NCBI GenBank assembly: GCA_934511545.1
Contig: CAKSWM010000012.1
Span: 1-14,872, forward strand
DNA length: 14,872 nucleotides
Direction: 5' to 3'
From: an uncultured Oscillospiraceae bacterium
GTDB lineage: Bacteria; Bacillota; Clostridia; Oscillospirales; Oscillospiraceae
The translations under genes and the position numbers were made by a program. Below, in pieces: positions 6,675 through 13,361 of the stretch (within the stretch, counting starts at the first letter, position 1; every line of letters starts with the position of its first letter). Below the pieces are notes generated by a model. The model worked only from the letters and a program-made list of their open reading frames with translations, did not search any database and was not told where the DNA came from.

Positions 6675-7412
6675 TCAAATTCCGTAACTGAAGGTGTCGT
6701 CAAAGGTGACATAGGGCTCGGGGACCCTGATGGCGCCGTTGTATTCCCTGTCGGGGTGATATGCGGTGTAGACGGTTTTTGCTACTGTGGGGGCAGGCAG
6801 AGTGAGACCGGCAAGAGCCTCAAACTCCGGCAGGACGGGGTATTTGACCTCGCGGTCGGTGACCCAGTTCTGGCCGCAGGGGGTGTTGATCTCTTCCAGG
6901 TCGAGCAGATGCCAGATCTTCCAGCCGCCGGATTCCTTCACAAAGTCTGCCGCCATGATGCCGTAGCCCCAGGTGGAGTGAGGTCCGACCGCGGTGATCT
7001 CGTTGTCGCAGCCGAGTATGTACCAGAGACCCTTGGCGGTCTTTCCGTCCTCCGCCTGCTCGATAACGCAGGTGGAGAGCGCATCGATGATGAGCGAACC
7101 GACGCCGTGCAGCTCGATGTCGCTGAACTGGCTCAGATATTCGGGGAATCTGGCCTTCATGGCCTGAGACTGGACCTCGACATTGGCGGTAACGGCGTCA
7201 TAGTCGCCGCGGATAGCGTCAAGGCCGACATAATAGCCGTCGTTGAAGCCGAGAGTCGGTTTTTCGGTCTCTTTGACCCAATAGGAATCGACGATCTCGT
7301 CGTCGAGGCGGAGCAGCTTGTAGTTGGTAAAGCGGCCCATGAGATTGCGTATCTCGATGCGGTCGATATACCTGTCGGCAAGCTGCTCGGCGGTAAATTT
7401 GCGCTTGTACAT
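6675..7412 (-). CDS. SnoaL/NTF2-like domain protein, first gene of a three-paralogue operon
   Basis: This 245-residue protein begins with the arrangement typical of SnoaL-like proteins: a helical N-terminus (LADRYIDRIEIRNLMGRFTNY), an exposed loop ending in DGYYVGLDAIR (58-68), then the barrel strands with STCVIEQAEDGKTAKG (113-128), TWGYGIMAADFVKESGGW (147-164) and KIWHLLDLEEINTP. The C-terminal extension ends PYVTFDDTFSYGI and shares its P-Y-x-T-F-x-D-T motif with the second gene. It is the first gene of the operon, with AAAGGAG 7 bases before the ATG, a consensus promoter about 100 bases upstream and a folded leader between them. It shares one set of blocks with the second gene and another with the third, so it links the three as paralogues. 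Enzymatic function is unknown. Confidence 0.84.
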   Translation of the reverse strand: MYKRKFTAEQLADRYIDRIEIRNLMGRFTNYKLLRLDDEIVDSYWVKETEKPTLGFNDGYYVGLDAIRGDYDAVTANVEVQSQAMKARFPEYLSQFSDIELHGVGSLIIDALSTCVIEQAEDGKTAKGLWYILGCDNEITAVGPHSTWGYGIMAADFVKESGGWKIWHLLDLEEINTPCGQNWVTDREVKYPVLPEFEALAGLTLPAPTVAKTVYTAYHPDREYNGAIRVPEPYVTFDDTFSYGI

Positions 7413-7437
7413 TTTCAGACTCCTTTCATTCTCCTGT

Positions 7438-7494
7438 TAAGCCGGCGAGAGTTCGCCTGTCAATACCGGCAGATACCCGGCTCTCGTCAGCTTA
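7438..7494 (-). promoter_or_regulatory. Long stem-loop in the leader of the SnoaL-like operon
   Basis: In the minus-strand transcript, UAAGCUGACGAGAG (from 7494) pairs with CUCUCGCCGGCUUA (ending at 7438). Thirteen of 14 positions pair, including one G-U, with one A-C mismatch. The 29-base apical part contains smaller options (CCGG/CCGG). The stem fills most of the predicted ~90-base leader and ends shortly before the ribosome binding site. No T-run follows, so it is not a terminator. It could stabilise the mRNA, bind a regulator, or sense a ligand; it does not match a riboswitch that I recognise. Confidence 0.5.
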
Positions 7495-7509
7495 TGCGGT
7501 TTTGTAATT

Positions 7510-7538
7510 ATTTTACGTTTGTCGCGGTTTAATGTCAA
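7510..7538 (-). promoter_or_regulatory. Consensus sigma-A-type promoter of the SnoaL-like operon
   Basis: On the minus strand TTGACA (7538-7533), a 17-base spacer and TAAAAT (7515-7510) form a near-perfect promoter, with a predicted start near 7503. The leader is then about 90 bases. A second TTGACA-17-TTAACA pair lies inside the leader (7464 down to 7436), but its -10 box is poor. Confidence 0.72.
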
Positions 7539-7588
7539 TATCTTTATATAAAAACAGAAATTTCGCATGCTAATTATGCAAGTTGCCC

Positions 7589-7627
7589 AAAAAAAACGCC
7601 GCGCCCGTCATGATATCGGGCGCGGCG
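7589..7627 (-). terminator. Rho-independent terminator of the feoAB-MBL operon
   Basis: On the minus strand a perfect 11-bp GC-rich stem (CGCCGCGCCCG with CGGGCGCGGCG; arms 7617-7627 and 7597-7607) with a 9-base loop is followed by eight T (7596-7589). It lies 22 bases downstream of the stop of the MBL-fold gene and insulates that operon from the SnoaL-like promoter just beyond. Confidence 0.92.
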
Positions 7628-7649
7628 TATGCGGGAGGAGTCCCGTTTT

Positions 7650-8513
7650 TTATTCTCCGCTCTCGCGGATCAGCATGGGTATCATATAGCTCAGGTTGAG
7701 CATGAACGCGGCCTCCGGCTGGTAAAGAGCCTGTTCGTCGGTGTAATACTTCGCCTTGAACTCCTGCATCAGCTCTTCGTTGCTCTTTCCGGCGCGGTGT
7801 CCGCTCACGACCGCTTCATAGGTTTCGGTGTTTGCCTTTCGCGCCATTTCGAGGAAGGTCTTTGCGCGTTCGCCGGTTATGACCTTATAGTGCGGCAGCA
7901 GAATGGCCTCCGGTGCGCATTTCTCCGCACGGGCGATGGAGTCGAGCGTCATCTGATAGCCGACGAGATAGGCGGGCATGATGACCGGAGCGTCGCCCAT
8001 TGTCCCGTAGGTCTCGCAGGCGATGAGCAGCTTTTCCTCCGGGCAGAAGAACGCGATGGAGCATCTTGTGTGTCCCGGTGCCGCGAGGACCTCCAGCGAC
8101 AGATCGCCGAGTTTCAGCACGTCGCCGTCCTTTACGGCCATATCGACCTTCAGGGAATCGAGCGCATCCTCGTATTCAGAGACGCCCCACTGGCGCGCGG
8201 CGTTGTCGTTCATCTCGCGCATCGTTTTGAGCGCGCCGGGCTTGGACAGCACCTTGCAGGCATATTCACCCGCGACGACTTTGGCCTCCGGCCAAACGCG
8301 CTTGCAGTAGGCGCTGCCGGAAGCATGGTCATAGTGCGAGTGGGTCAGAAGGATGTATTCCAGCTTTCGTCCGCCGAGGGCGGCTTTGATGTTATCTATC
8401 ATTTCCCCGGCGCAGAAGGCGTAGCCGGAATCGATGAGTGCGGCGCTGTTTCCGGTCGTGAGAAGGAATGCGTCGGAGCCAGGATGCGCGCCGACATTTG
8501 TTATTTCATACAT
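7650..8513 (-). CDS. Metallo-beta-lactamase-fold hydrolase
   Basis: This 287-residue cytoplasmic protein belongs to the MBL superfamily, which uses a dinuclear zinc or iron site to hydrolyse esters, thioesters or phosphodiesters, or for redox chemistry in some branches. The metal motif THSHYDH gives H58, H60, D62 and H63. H148 in APGHTRCS is the third-motif histidine and H208 in LLPHYKV the last. The position usually held by the bridging Asp reads ACETYGT, putting E167 there. The C-terminal 70 residues are helical, as in several hydrolase and glyoxalase-II-like branches. There is no flavodoxin domain, so it is not an FprA-type diiron protein. It follows the iron transporter gene by 19 bases on the same strand and shares its terminator, so co-transcription is likely. 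Its supply of iron as metal is conceivable but unproven. GGAGG lies 11 bases upstream of the ATG. Substrate unknown. Confidence 0.92.
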   Translation of the reverse strand: MYEITNVGAHPGSDAFLLTTGNSAALIDSGYAFCAGEMIDNIKAALGGRKLEYILLTHSHYDHASGSAYCKRVWPEAKVVAGEYACKVLSKPGALKTMREMNDNAARQWGVSEYEDALDSLKVDMAVKDGDVLKLGDLSLEVLAAPGHTRCSIAFFCPEEKLLIACETYGTMGDAPVIMPAYLVGYQMTLDSIARAEKCAPEAILLPHYKVITGERAKTFLEMARKANTETYEAVVSGHRAGKSNEELMQEFKAKYYTDEQALYQPEAAFMLNLSYMIPMLIRESGE

Positions 8514-8532
8514 TGGGATAAGTACCTCCGGA

Positions 8533-10962
8533 TCAGATGAATATGCAGCCTATCGTGTATACGATAAACGAGACGGAATAGGCCGTTATGAGCTGCCAGG
8601 CGATGCATGCGAGCGTATATTTGGTGCTGGCCATCTCCTTGCGTATCGCAGAGACCGCCGCAACGCAGGGGACATACAGCAGAATAAAGACAAGGAAGGC
8701 ATAGGCCGCCAGCGGAGTGGCAAAGGTATCGCCGAGCGCGGCGGCGATAACGCTGCTTGAGGCGGTCAGGCTGAAGCCGTAGAACATCGAGAGCGAGGCA
8801 ACTACGGCCTCCTTGGCGACGAGTCCGGTCAGCAGCGCAACGGCGGCCTGCCATGTACCGAAGCCCATCGGCCGGAATATCGGGGCGATGAACCCGCCGA
8901 TAGCGCCGAGAAGGCTTTCGGAGGGCGTTTCGACCATCTGAAGATGGCTGTTGAAGCTCTGCAAAAACCAGAGCAGTACGCTCATTGCGAGAATAAGCGT
9001 TCCGGCCTTGACGAGAAAGCCGCGGACCTTTTCCCAGACGTGGCGCATTGTGTTCCTGAGCGAGGGCAGACGGTAAGGCGGAAGCTCGAGAACGAAGGCG
9101 GCGGTGTCGCCGCGGAAAAGTGTATTCTTGAATATGACGCCGGAGATAATGGCGGCTATCATACCGAGTATGTACATCGAAAAGACGACTATGCCCGCAT
9201 ATTTTCCAAAAAATGCGGCGGAAATGAGCCCATACACCGGGAGCTTTGCCGAGCAGCTCATGAACGGGACGAGCATGATCGTCATGCGGCGGTCCTTTTC
9301 GCTCTCCATTGTCCGCGCGCCCATAACGGCGGGAACGGAGCAGCCGAAGCCCATCAGCATCGGGATAAACGCCTTTCCGGAGAGACCGAAGCGCTTGAGC
9401 AGACGGTCCATTATGAATGCCGCGCGGGACATATATCCGGAATCCTCAAGAAGAGAGAGGAAGAAAAAGAGCAGCGCGATCTGCGGCAGGAAGGTAAGAA
9501 CACCGCCGACGCCGGAGATGATGCCGTCCACGCACAGCCCGATGAGCCAGGCCGGAGCGTTCGCCGCGGTCAGCCCCGCCCTTATCCCGCGGCCGACAAC
9601 GCCGTCCATGAACGCCGCGGCGAGGTCGGAAAGCCACGAGCCGAAGGGCCCGAAGGTTATTGCAAAGACGATGAGCATCGCTGCGAGAAAGACGGGTATC
9701 GCAAATATTCTGTGGGTAACTATTCTGTCTATTTTGTCGCTCAGGCTGAGCTCATCGGCCTTGCGCGCGCGTTTGAGTGCGGAGGCACATATCTTCTCTA
9801 TGTAGGCATATCGCGCGTCCGCGATCAGCGTTTCGCGGTCGCCAAGCTCGCTGGAGGCTTCGTATTCCCTTGCGATCTCCTCGACACTGTTTTTCTGTTC
9901 GGCGGTCAGTCCCAGAGCTTCCTCCGCGCGGCTGTCCCCCTCGAGCAGCTTGATGCTCGACCAGTGAGCAGGCAGTCCGGCGGCATAGGCGTTGTCGTGG
10001 ATGACCTCGTTTATGCGGTGGTGTATCTCGTGGGTGAAGTTGTCGTAAAGGTCGTCCGGCTCTATCGTGAAGCCAATGTGCATCTGGCGGTGGGCCGTCA
10101 GCATAAGCTCCTCCAGTCCTTCGCCCGTTTTTGCGGTTATTGGGACGACGGGAATGCCCAGATGCTCGGAAAGCTCTTTTATATCTATGTGGTCGCCGTT
10201 TTTCTCGACCTCGTCCATGAAGTTCAGCGCCATTACCATGGGTTTTTCCAGCTCCAGCAGCTGCACAGTCAGATAAAGGTTGCGCTCGAGGTTGGTCGCG
10301 TCCACAATGTTTATAACGGCGTCGGGCGATTCGCCGATTATGAAGTCGCGTGCGACGATCTCCTCCATTGAATAGGGGGACAGGGAATAGATGCCGGGAA
10401 GATCGACGATGGTGACGGCCTTGCCCTGGATCTCCGTCTTTCCCTCTTTTTTCTCGACGGTGACACCCGGCCAGTTGCCGACATACTGGTTCGAACCGGT
10501 CAGCGCGTTGAAAAGCGTTGTCTTGCCGGCATTTGGATTTCCCGCGAGCGCGATCTTCATTTCGCGCCTGTCGTGCGCGGTGCCGTCATAGTTCTGCGCG
10601 TGGAAGTCCAGCTCATGCTCATGTCCGAGCATCATGCGGCGCAGCGTTTCGGGGTCGTGCCGGTGCATCGCAAGGCGGGTCTCGCCCTCGTGTGCGCTTC
10701 TGTGCTTTTTCCACGATGCGGTTCCGGCCTCGGCGATGACGATCTGTGCCGCGTCGCTGGCGCGGAGCGACATTTCATAGCCGCGCAGCGTGACCTCGAT
10801 AGGGTCGCCGAAGGGCGCGATCTTTTTGATGTAGATTTCCGTTCCCGGGGTCACTCCCATATCGACGAGACGCCGCTTCACGGCGCCGTTATTGTTATCT
10901 ACGGAGAGAACTATACCGCTCTGTCCGGGGCGAAGGTCAGAAAGAAACCTGGCTGCTTCCAT
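8533..10962 (-). CDS. feoB: FeoA-FeoB fusion, ferrous iron transporter
   Basis: This 809-residue inner-membrane protein imports Fe(II), the iron form available to anaerobes. Residues 1-80 form a complete FeoA-like SH3-type domain (RRLVDMGVTPGTEIYI). Residues 84-131 are a linker with eight histidines. The GTPase domain follows, with G1 GNPNAGKTT (141-149), G3 DLPG (187-190), G4 NFMD (247-250) and G5 ITAKTG, then a helical spacer to about 410. The membrane part (about 413-809) holds the hallmark repeats LEDSGYMSRAAF, MLMGFGCSVPAVMGARTME and PFMSCSAKLPVYGL, with C541 and C570 in the expected gate positions. The separate feoA found in many bacteria is thus fused here. AAAGGTGG lies 9 bases before the ATG, and a promoter lies just upstream. 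No Fur or DtxR box is recognisable. It is co-directional with the MBL-fold gene. Confidence 0.97.
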   Translation of the reverse strand: MEAARFLSDLRPGQSGIVLSVDNNNGAVKRRLVDMGVTPGTEIYIKKIAPFGDPIEVTLRGYEMSLRASDAAQIVIAEAGTASWKKHRSAHEGETRLAMHRHDPETLRRMMLGHEHELDFHAQNYDGTAHDRREMKIALAGNPNAGKTTLFNALTGSNQYVGNWPGVTVEKKEGKTEIQGKAVTIVDLPGIYSLSPYSMEEIVARDFIIGESPDAVINIVDATNLERNLYLTVQLLELEKPMVMALNFMDEVEKNGDHIDIKELSEHLGIPVVPITAKTGEGLEELMLTAHRQMHIGFTIEPDDLYDNFTHEIHHRINEVIHDNAYAAGLPAHWSSIKLLEGDSRAEEALGLTAEQKNSVEEIAREYEASSELGDRETLIADARYAYIEKICASALKRARKADELSLSDKIDRIVTHRIFAIPVFLAAMLIVFAITFGPFGSWLSDLAAAFMDGVVGRGIRAGLTAANAPAWLIGLCVDGIISGVGGVLTFLPQIALLFFFLSLLEDSGYMSRAAFIMDRLLKRFGLSGKAFIPMLMGFGCSVPAVMGARTMESEKDRRMTIMLVPFMSCSAKLPVYGLISAAFFGKYAGIVVFSMYILGMIAAIISGVIFKNTLFRGDTAAFVLELPPYRLPSLRNTMRHVWEKVRGFLVKAGTLILAMSVLLWFLQSFNSHLQMVETPSESLLGAIGGFIAPIFRPMGFGTWQAAVALLTGLVAKEAVVASLSMFYGFSLTASSSVIAAALGDTFATPLAAYAFLVFILLYVPCVAAVSAIRKEMASTKYTLACIAWQLITAYSVSFIVYTIGCIFI

Positions 10963-10998
10963 ATCCCTGAACCACCTTTGGTCTGCGTTATTTAAAAA

Positions 10999-11027
10999 AG
11001 CTTACTACGTCCCGGCCGGCTTGTCAA
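10999..11027 (-). promoter_or_regulatory. Sigma-A-type promoter of feoAB
   Basis: On the minus strand TTGACA (11027-11022), a 17-base spacer and TAAGCT (11004-10999) lie about 40 bases upstream of the feoAB start codon. It lies within the 259-base divergent region shared with the NuoG-GltD-type gene. Confidence 0.62.
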
Positions 11028-11064
11028 TAACAGGACGATGCCGGAGCTCAAAGCCGGAACGGAT

Positions 11065-11080
11065 TGTCAAGCCTTTGACA
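11065..11080. promoter_or_regulatory. CRP/FNR-like dyad in the divergent feoAB / NuoG-GltD region
   Basis: TGTCA-N6-TGACA is a perfect dyad (TGTCAA-GCCT-TTGACA) with the 5-6-5 layout of CRP/FNR-family sites. The same TTGTCAA string forms the -35 box of feoAB at 11021-11027. The rest of the region is AT-rich towards the 708-aa gene, with TATAAA at 11125-11130 but no good -35 box at the right distance. That would fit an activator-dependent promoter with the dyad near -65. This role is inferred. Confidence 0.35.
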
Positions 11081-11221
11081 CGGAATTGTGGCAATATTGT
11101 CCTGTTTTCGCGGGTTTTGGCGGGTATAAATATAAAAAATAGCTATCATTTTGGGGCGGTATATGATAAAATGAGCAATATATTTCTCCCGATACACAAT
11201 ACTGCAAGGAGTCGTATTCAT

Positions 11222-13348
11222 ATGGAAAAGATAACTCTCTATATCGACGGCAGAGCGATCGAAGCGGAAAAGGGACAGTCCGTGCTGGAGGCCGCGCTTG
11301 CCGCCGATTACTATATCCCGCATCTCTGTACTCACCCGGATCTGCCGGTGCAGGGCAACTGCAATCTCTGCGTTGTTAATATCGAAGGCGTCGAGGGTTC
11401 TGTCTGCGCCTGTGAGACTCCCGCGGAGGACGGCATGAAGGTCACCTCCAAGAGCGAGAAACTCTCTCACGAGAGGAGCGTTGCCATGGAACTCATGCTG
11501 GCCGGTCACCCCCATGACTGCACGGGCTGCAAGATGTATCTCAAGTGCGAGCTTCAGGCGATGATGCAGTATCTCGGGACCGTCCATGCCCGTATGCGCA
11601 GCATCCACCGCGAAGCAAACAACATTAATACCAATAACCCGCTCATCGTCCGCGAGATGGAGCGCTGCATCCAGTGCGGACGCTGTGTGCGTGCCTGCGA
11701 GGAGATGCGCAAGGTCGGCGTCCTTCAATACAACAAGCTCGGGGGCGAGACTTACATCGGAACTCAGGACGACATGCCCCTGGGCGAGGCAGGATGCCGC
11801 TTCTGCGGCGCCTGTGTCGAGGTGTGCCCGACGGGCGCGCTCCAGGACGTCGAGGGCATTTTCAGAACGGACCTCCCGCGCGAGCAGGCGCTCGTGCCCT
11901 GCCAGGCCGAGTGTCCCGCGCACATCGACATTCCCGCATATATCCGCGCCATCCGCGAGGGCGACTGCGATTCCGCCGTCGGCATAATCCGCGAAAAGGT
12001 GCCCTTCCCCCACGCGCTGGGCTATGTCTGCAACAACCGCTGTGAGACCGGGTGCAAGCGCAAGGGACTCAATGACCCCGTTTCCATCCGCAACCTCAAG
12101 CGCTATGCAGTTGAGCACGATGAAACTCATCGCTGGAAGGAAAAATACCTCGCGGCAAAGCCCCGTACCGGCAAAAAGGTCGCCGTTATCGGCGGCGGAG
12201 CCTGCGGCATGACGGCCGCGTTCTATCTCAACAAGGCCGGTCACGACGTTACCGTTTTCGAGGCCAAGAAGATCCCCGGAGGACACATGACCTCCGGTAT
12301 GCCCGAATACCGCATCCCCACAAAGGACGTCCTCGCCGAAATCGAGGTCATAAAGGAGAGCGGCGTCAGGGTCGTCTGTGACACGAAGATCGAAAACGCC
12401 GCCGAGCTCAAAAAGGACTACGACGCGGTCCTTGTCGCCATCGGCACCAGCGTTGGCAAAAAGCTCGGCTATCTGCCCGGCGCGAACTTCAAACAGGTAT
12501 ATTCCGCCCTTGATATTCTTCAGGCGAACCGTCTCGGCCTGCCGATAGACCTTGGACAGACCGTCAACGTTATCGGCGGCGGCAACGTTGCGTTTGACGT
12601 TGCGTGCACGCTCATCCGCATGGGCAAGACCGTGAACGTCGTCTGCCTTGAAAAGGACGCCTCCCAGGCTAGCCCGGACGAGCGCGACCTCGGTCTTGAG
12701 GACGGCGTGAACCTCTTCGACAGCCACTCCAACGAGGCGATACTCGGCACTGAGGCGCAGGTCACCGGCCTTCAGGTGCATAAGATAAGCTCGTTCTACT
12801 TCCACCCCGAGACCCGCGCGCTGGTAGAGGAGGCCGTTCCCGACAGCACCTATGTCATTCCCTGCGACAGCATCGTTTTCGCCGCCGGACAGGTCACGGG
12901 TCTGACCGACGCTTTCGGGCTGGAGCTCAACCGCTTCGGCTATCCGATAGATCCCAGGACCGGCAAGAGCGAGTATACGACCTCGGTCGAGGGCGTTTTC
13001 GCCGCCGGAGACGTCATAACCGGGACCAAGTTCGTCATCGACGCGATCGCCGGCGGACGCGAGGCCGCTTCCCTCATGGACAAGTACCTCGGCGGCAGCG
13101 GCAATATCGACGAGACGATCGTCGAGCGCCGCCGCGACCCTGCGATCGGAAGGATCGAGGGCTTCGCCGCGCAGAGACGCGAGGAAATGGCCGTCAAGCC
13201 CGCTGCCGAGCGCCGCGACAACTTCCTGCCGATATCCGACGGACTGACCTGCGATCAGGCCGTGTGCGAAGCGGGACGCTGTCTGCAATGCGACCTGCGC
13301 AAGGATATAACAAAGGTCCGCATGTGGACCGAATATGCCGTTAAGTAA
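11222..13348 (+). CDS. NuoG-N-terminal/GltD-type fusion: multi-cluster NAD(P)H-dependent electron-transfer flavoprotein
   Basis: This 708-residue protein joins two modules. Residues 1-215 resemble the N-terminus of NuoG and Fe-only hydrogenases: a plant-type [2Fe-2S] site (C36, C47, C50 and C62 or C64), a His-ligated [4Fe-4S] site H96-x3-C100-x2-C103-x5-C109, and two [4Fe-4S] motifs at C149-C159 and C192-C202. Residues 225-700 resemble the glutamate synthase small subunit: cysteines C227, C231, C270 and C274 for further clusters, an FAD Rossmann motif VAVIGGGACGM (320-330), an NAD(P)H motif VNVIGGGNVAFDVA (448-461) and the FAD-closing block TSVEGVFAAGDVITG. It probably takes electrons from NAD(P)H at FAD and passes them along the clusters, or the reverse. 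I choose the ATG at 11222, with AAGGAG 10 bases upstream; an in-frame ATG at 11171 lacks a binding site. The mini-NuoF gene follows after 13 bases. The partner enzyme is not certain. Confidence 0.92.
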   Translation: MEKITLYIDGRAIEAEKGQSVLEAALAADYYIPHLCTHPDLPVQGNCNLCVVNIEGVEGSVCACETPAEDGMKVTSKSEKLSHERSVAMELMLAGHPHDCTGCKMYLKCELQAMMQYLGTVHARMRSIHREANNINTNNPLIVREMERCIQCGRCVRACEEMRKVGVLQYNKLGGETYIGTQDDMPLGEAGCRFCGACVEVCPTGALQDVEGIFRTDLPREQALVPCQAECPAHIDIPAYIRAIREGDCDSAVGIIREKVPFPHALGYVCNNRCETGCKRKGLNDPVSIRNLKRYAVEHDETHRWKEKYLAAKPRTGKKVAVIGGGACGMTAAFYLNKAGHDVTVFEAKKIPGGHMTSGMPEYRIPTKDVLAEIEVIKESGVRVVCDTKIENAAELKKDYDAVLVAIGTSVGKKLGYLPGANFKQVYSALDILQANRLGLPIDLGQTVNVIGGGNVAFDVACTLIRMGKTVNVVCLEKDASQASPDERDLGLEDGVNLFDSHSNEAILGTEAQVTGLQVHKISSFYFHPETRALVEEAVPDSTYVIPCDSIVFAAGQVTGLTDAFGLELNRFGYPIDPRTGKSEYTTSVEGVFAAGDVITGTKFVIDAIAGGREAASLMDKYLGGSGNIDETIVERRRDPAIGRIEGFAAQRREEMAVKPAAERRDNFLPISDGLTCDQAVCEAGRCLQCDLRKDITKVRMWTEYAVK

Positions 13349-13361
13349 GGAGGAAAAGTGA

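Noticed and set aside
6658..6678. Upstream ATG that would add seven residues to the second SnoaL-like gene and overlap the previous gene by 4 bases
   Set aside because: The strong AAAGGAGG lies between the two ATGs and serves the downstream one at 6657, so the overlap is not real.
7436..7464. Second TTGACA-17-TTAACA promoter within the SnoaL operon leader
   Set aside because: The -10 box is poor, and the better promoter lies upstream; the match may be by chance within the stem-loop.
5638..7532. Two long + strand open frames (340 and 391 residues) across the SnoaL-like genes
   Set aside because: They lie antisense to three genes that have good ribosome binding sites, promoter, terminator and mutual similarity; they show only low-complexity hydrophobic or Arg-rich sequence.
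8944..10371. 475-residue + strand open frame inside feoAB
   Set aside because: Shadow of a clearly real FeoB sequence with all G motifs and membrane repeats; the + frame has no family features.
10963..11040. Fur, DtxR or other iron box at the feoAB promoter
   Set aside because: No match to either consensus could be seen; only the -35/-10 pair and the TTGTCAA string are supported.
11171..11221. In-frame ATG giving the 708-aa fusion 17 more residues
   Set aside because: No ribosome binding site precedes it, while AAGGAG precedes the ATG at 11222, where the [2Fe-2S] domain normally starts.
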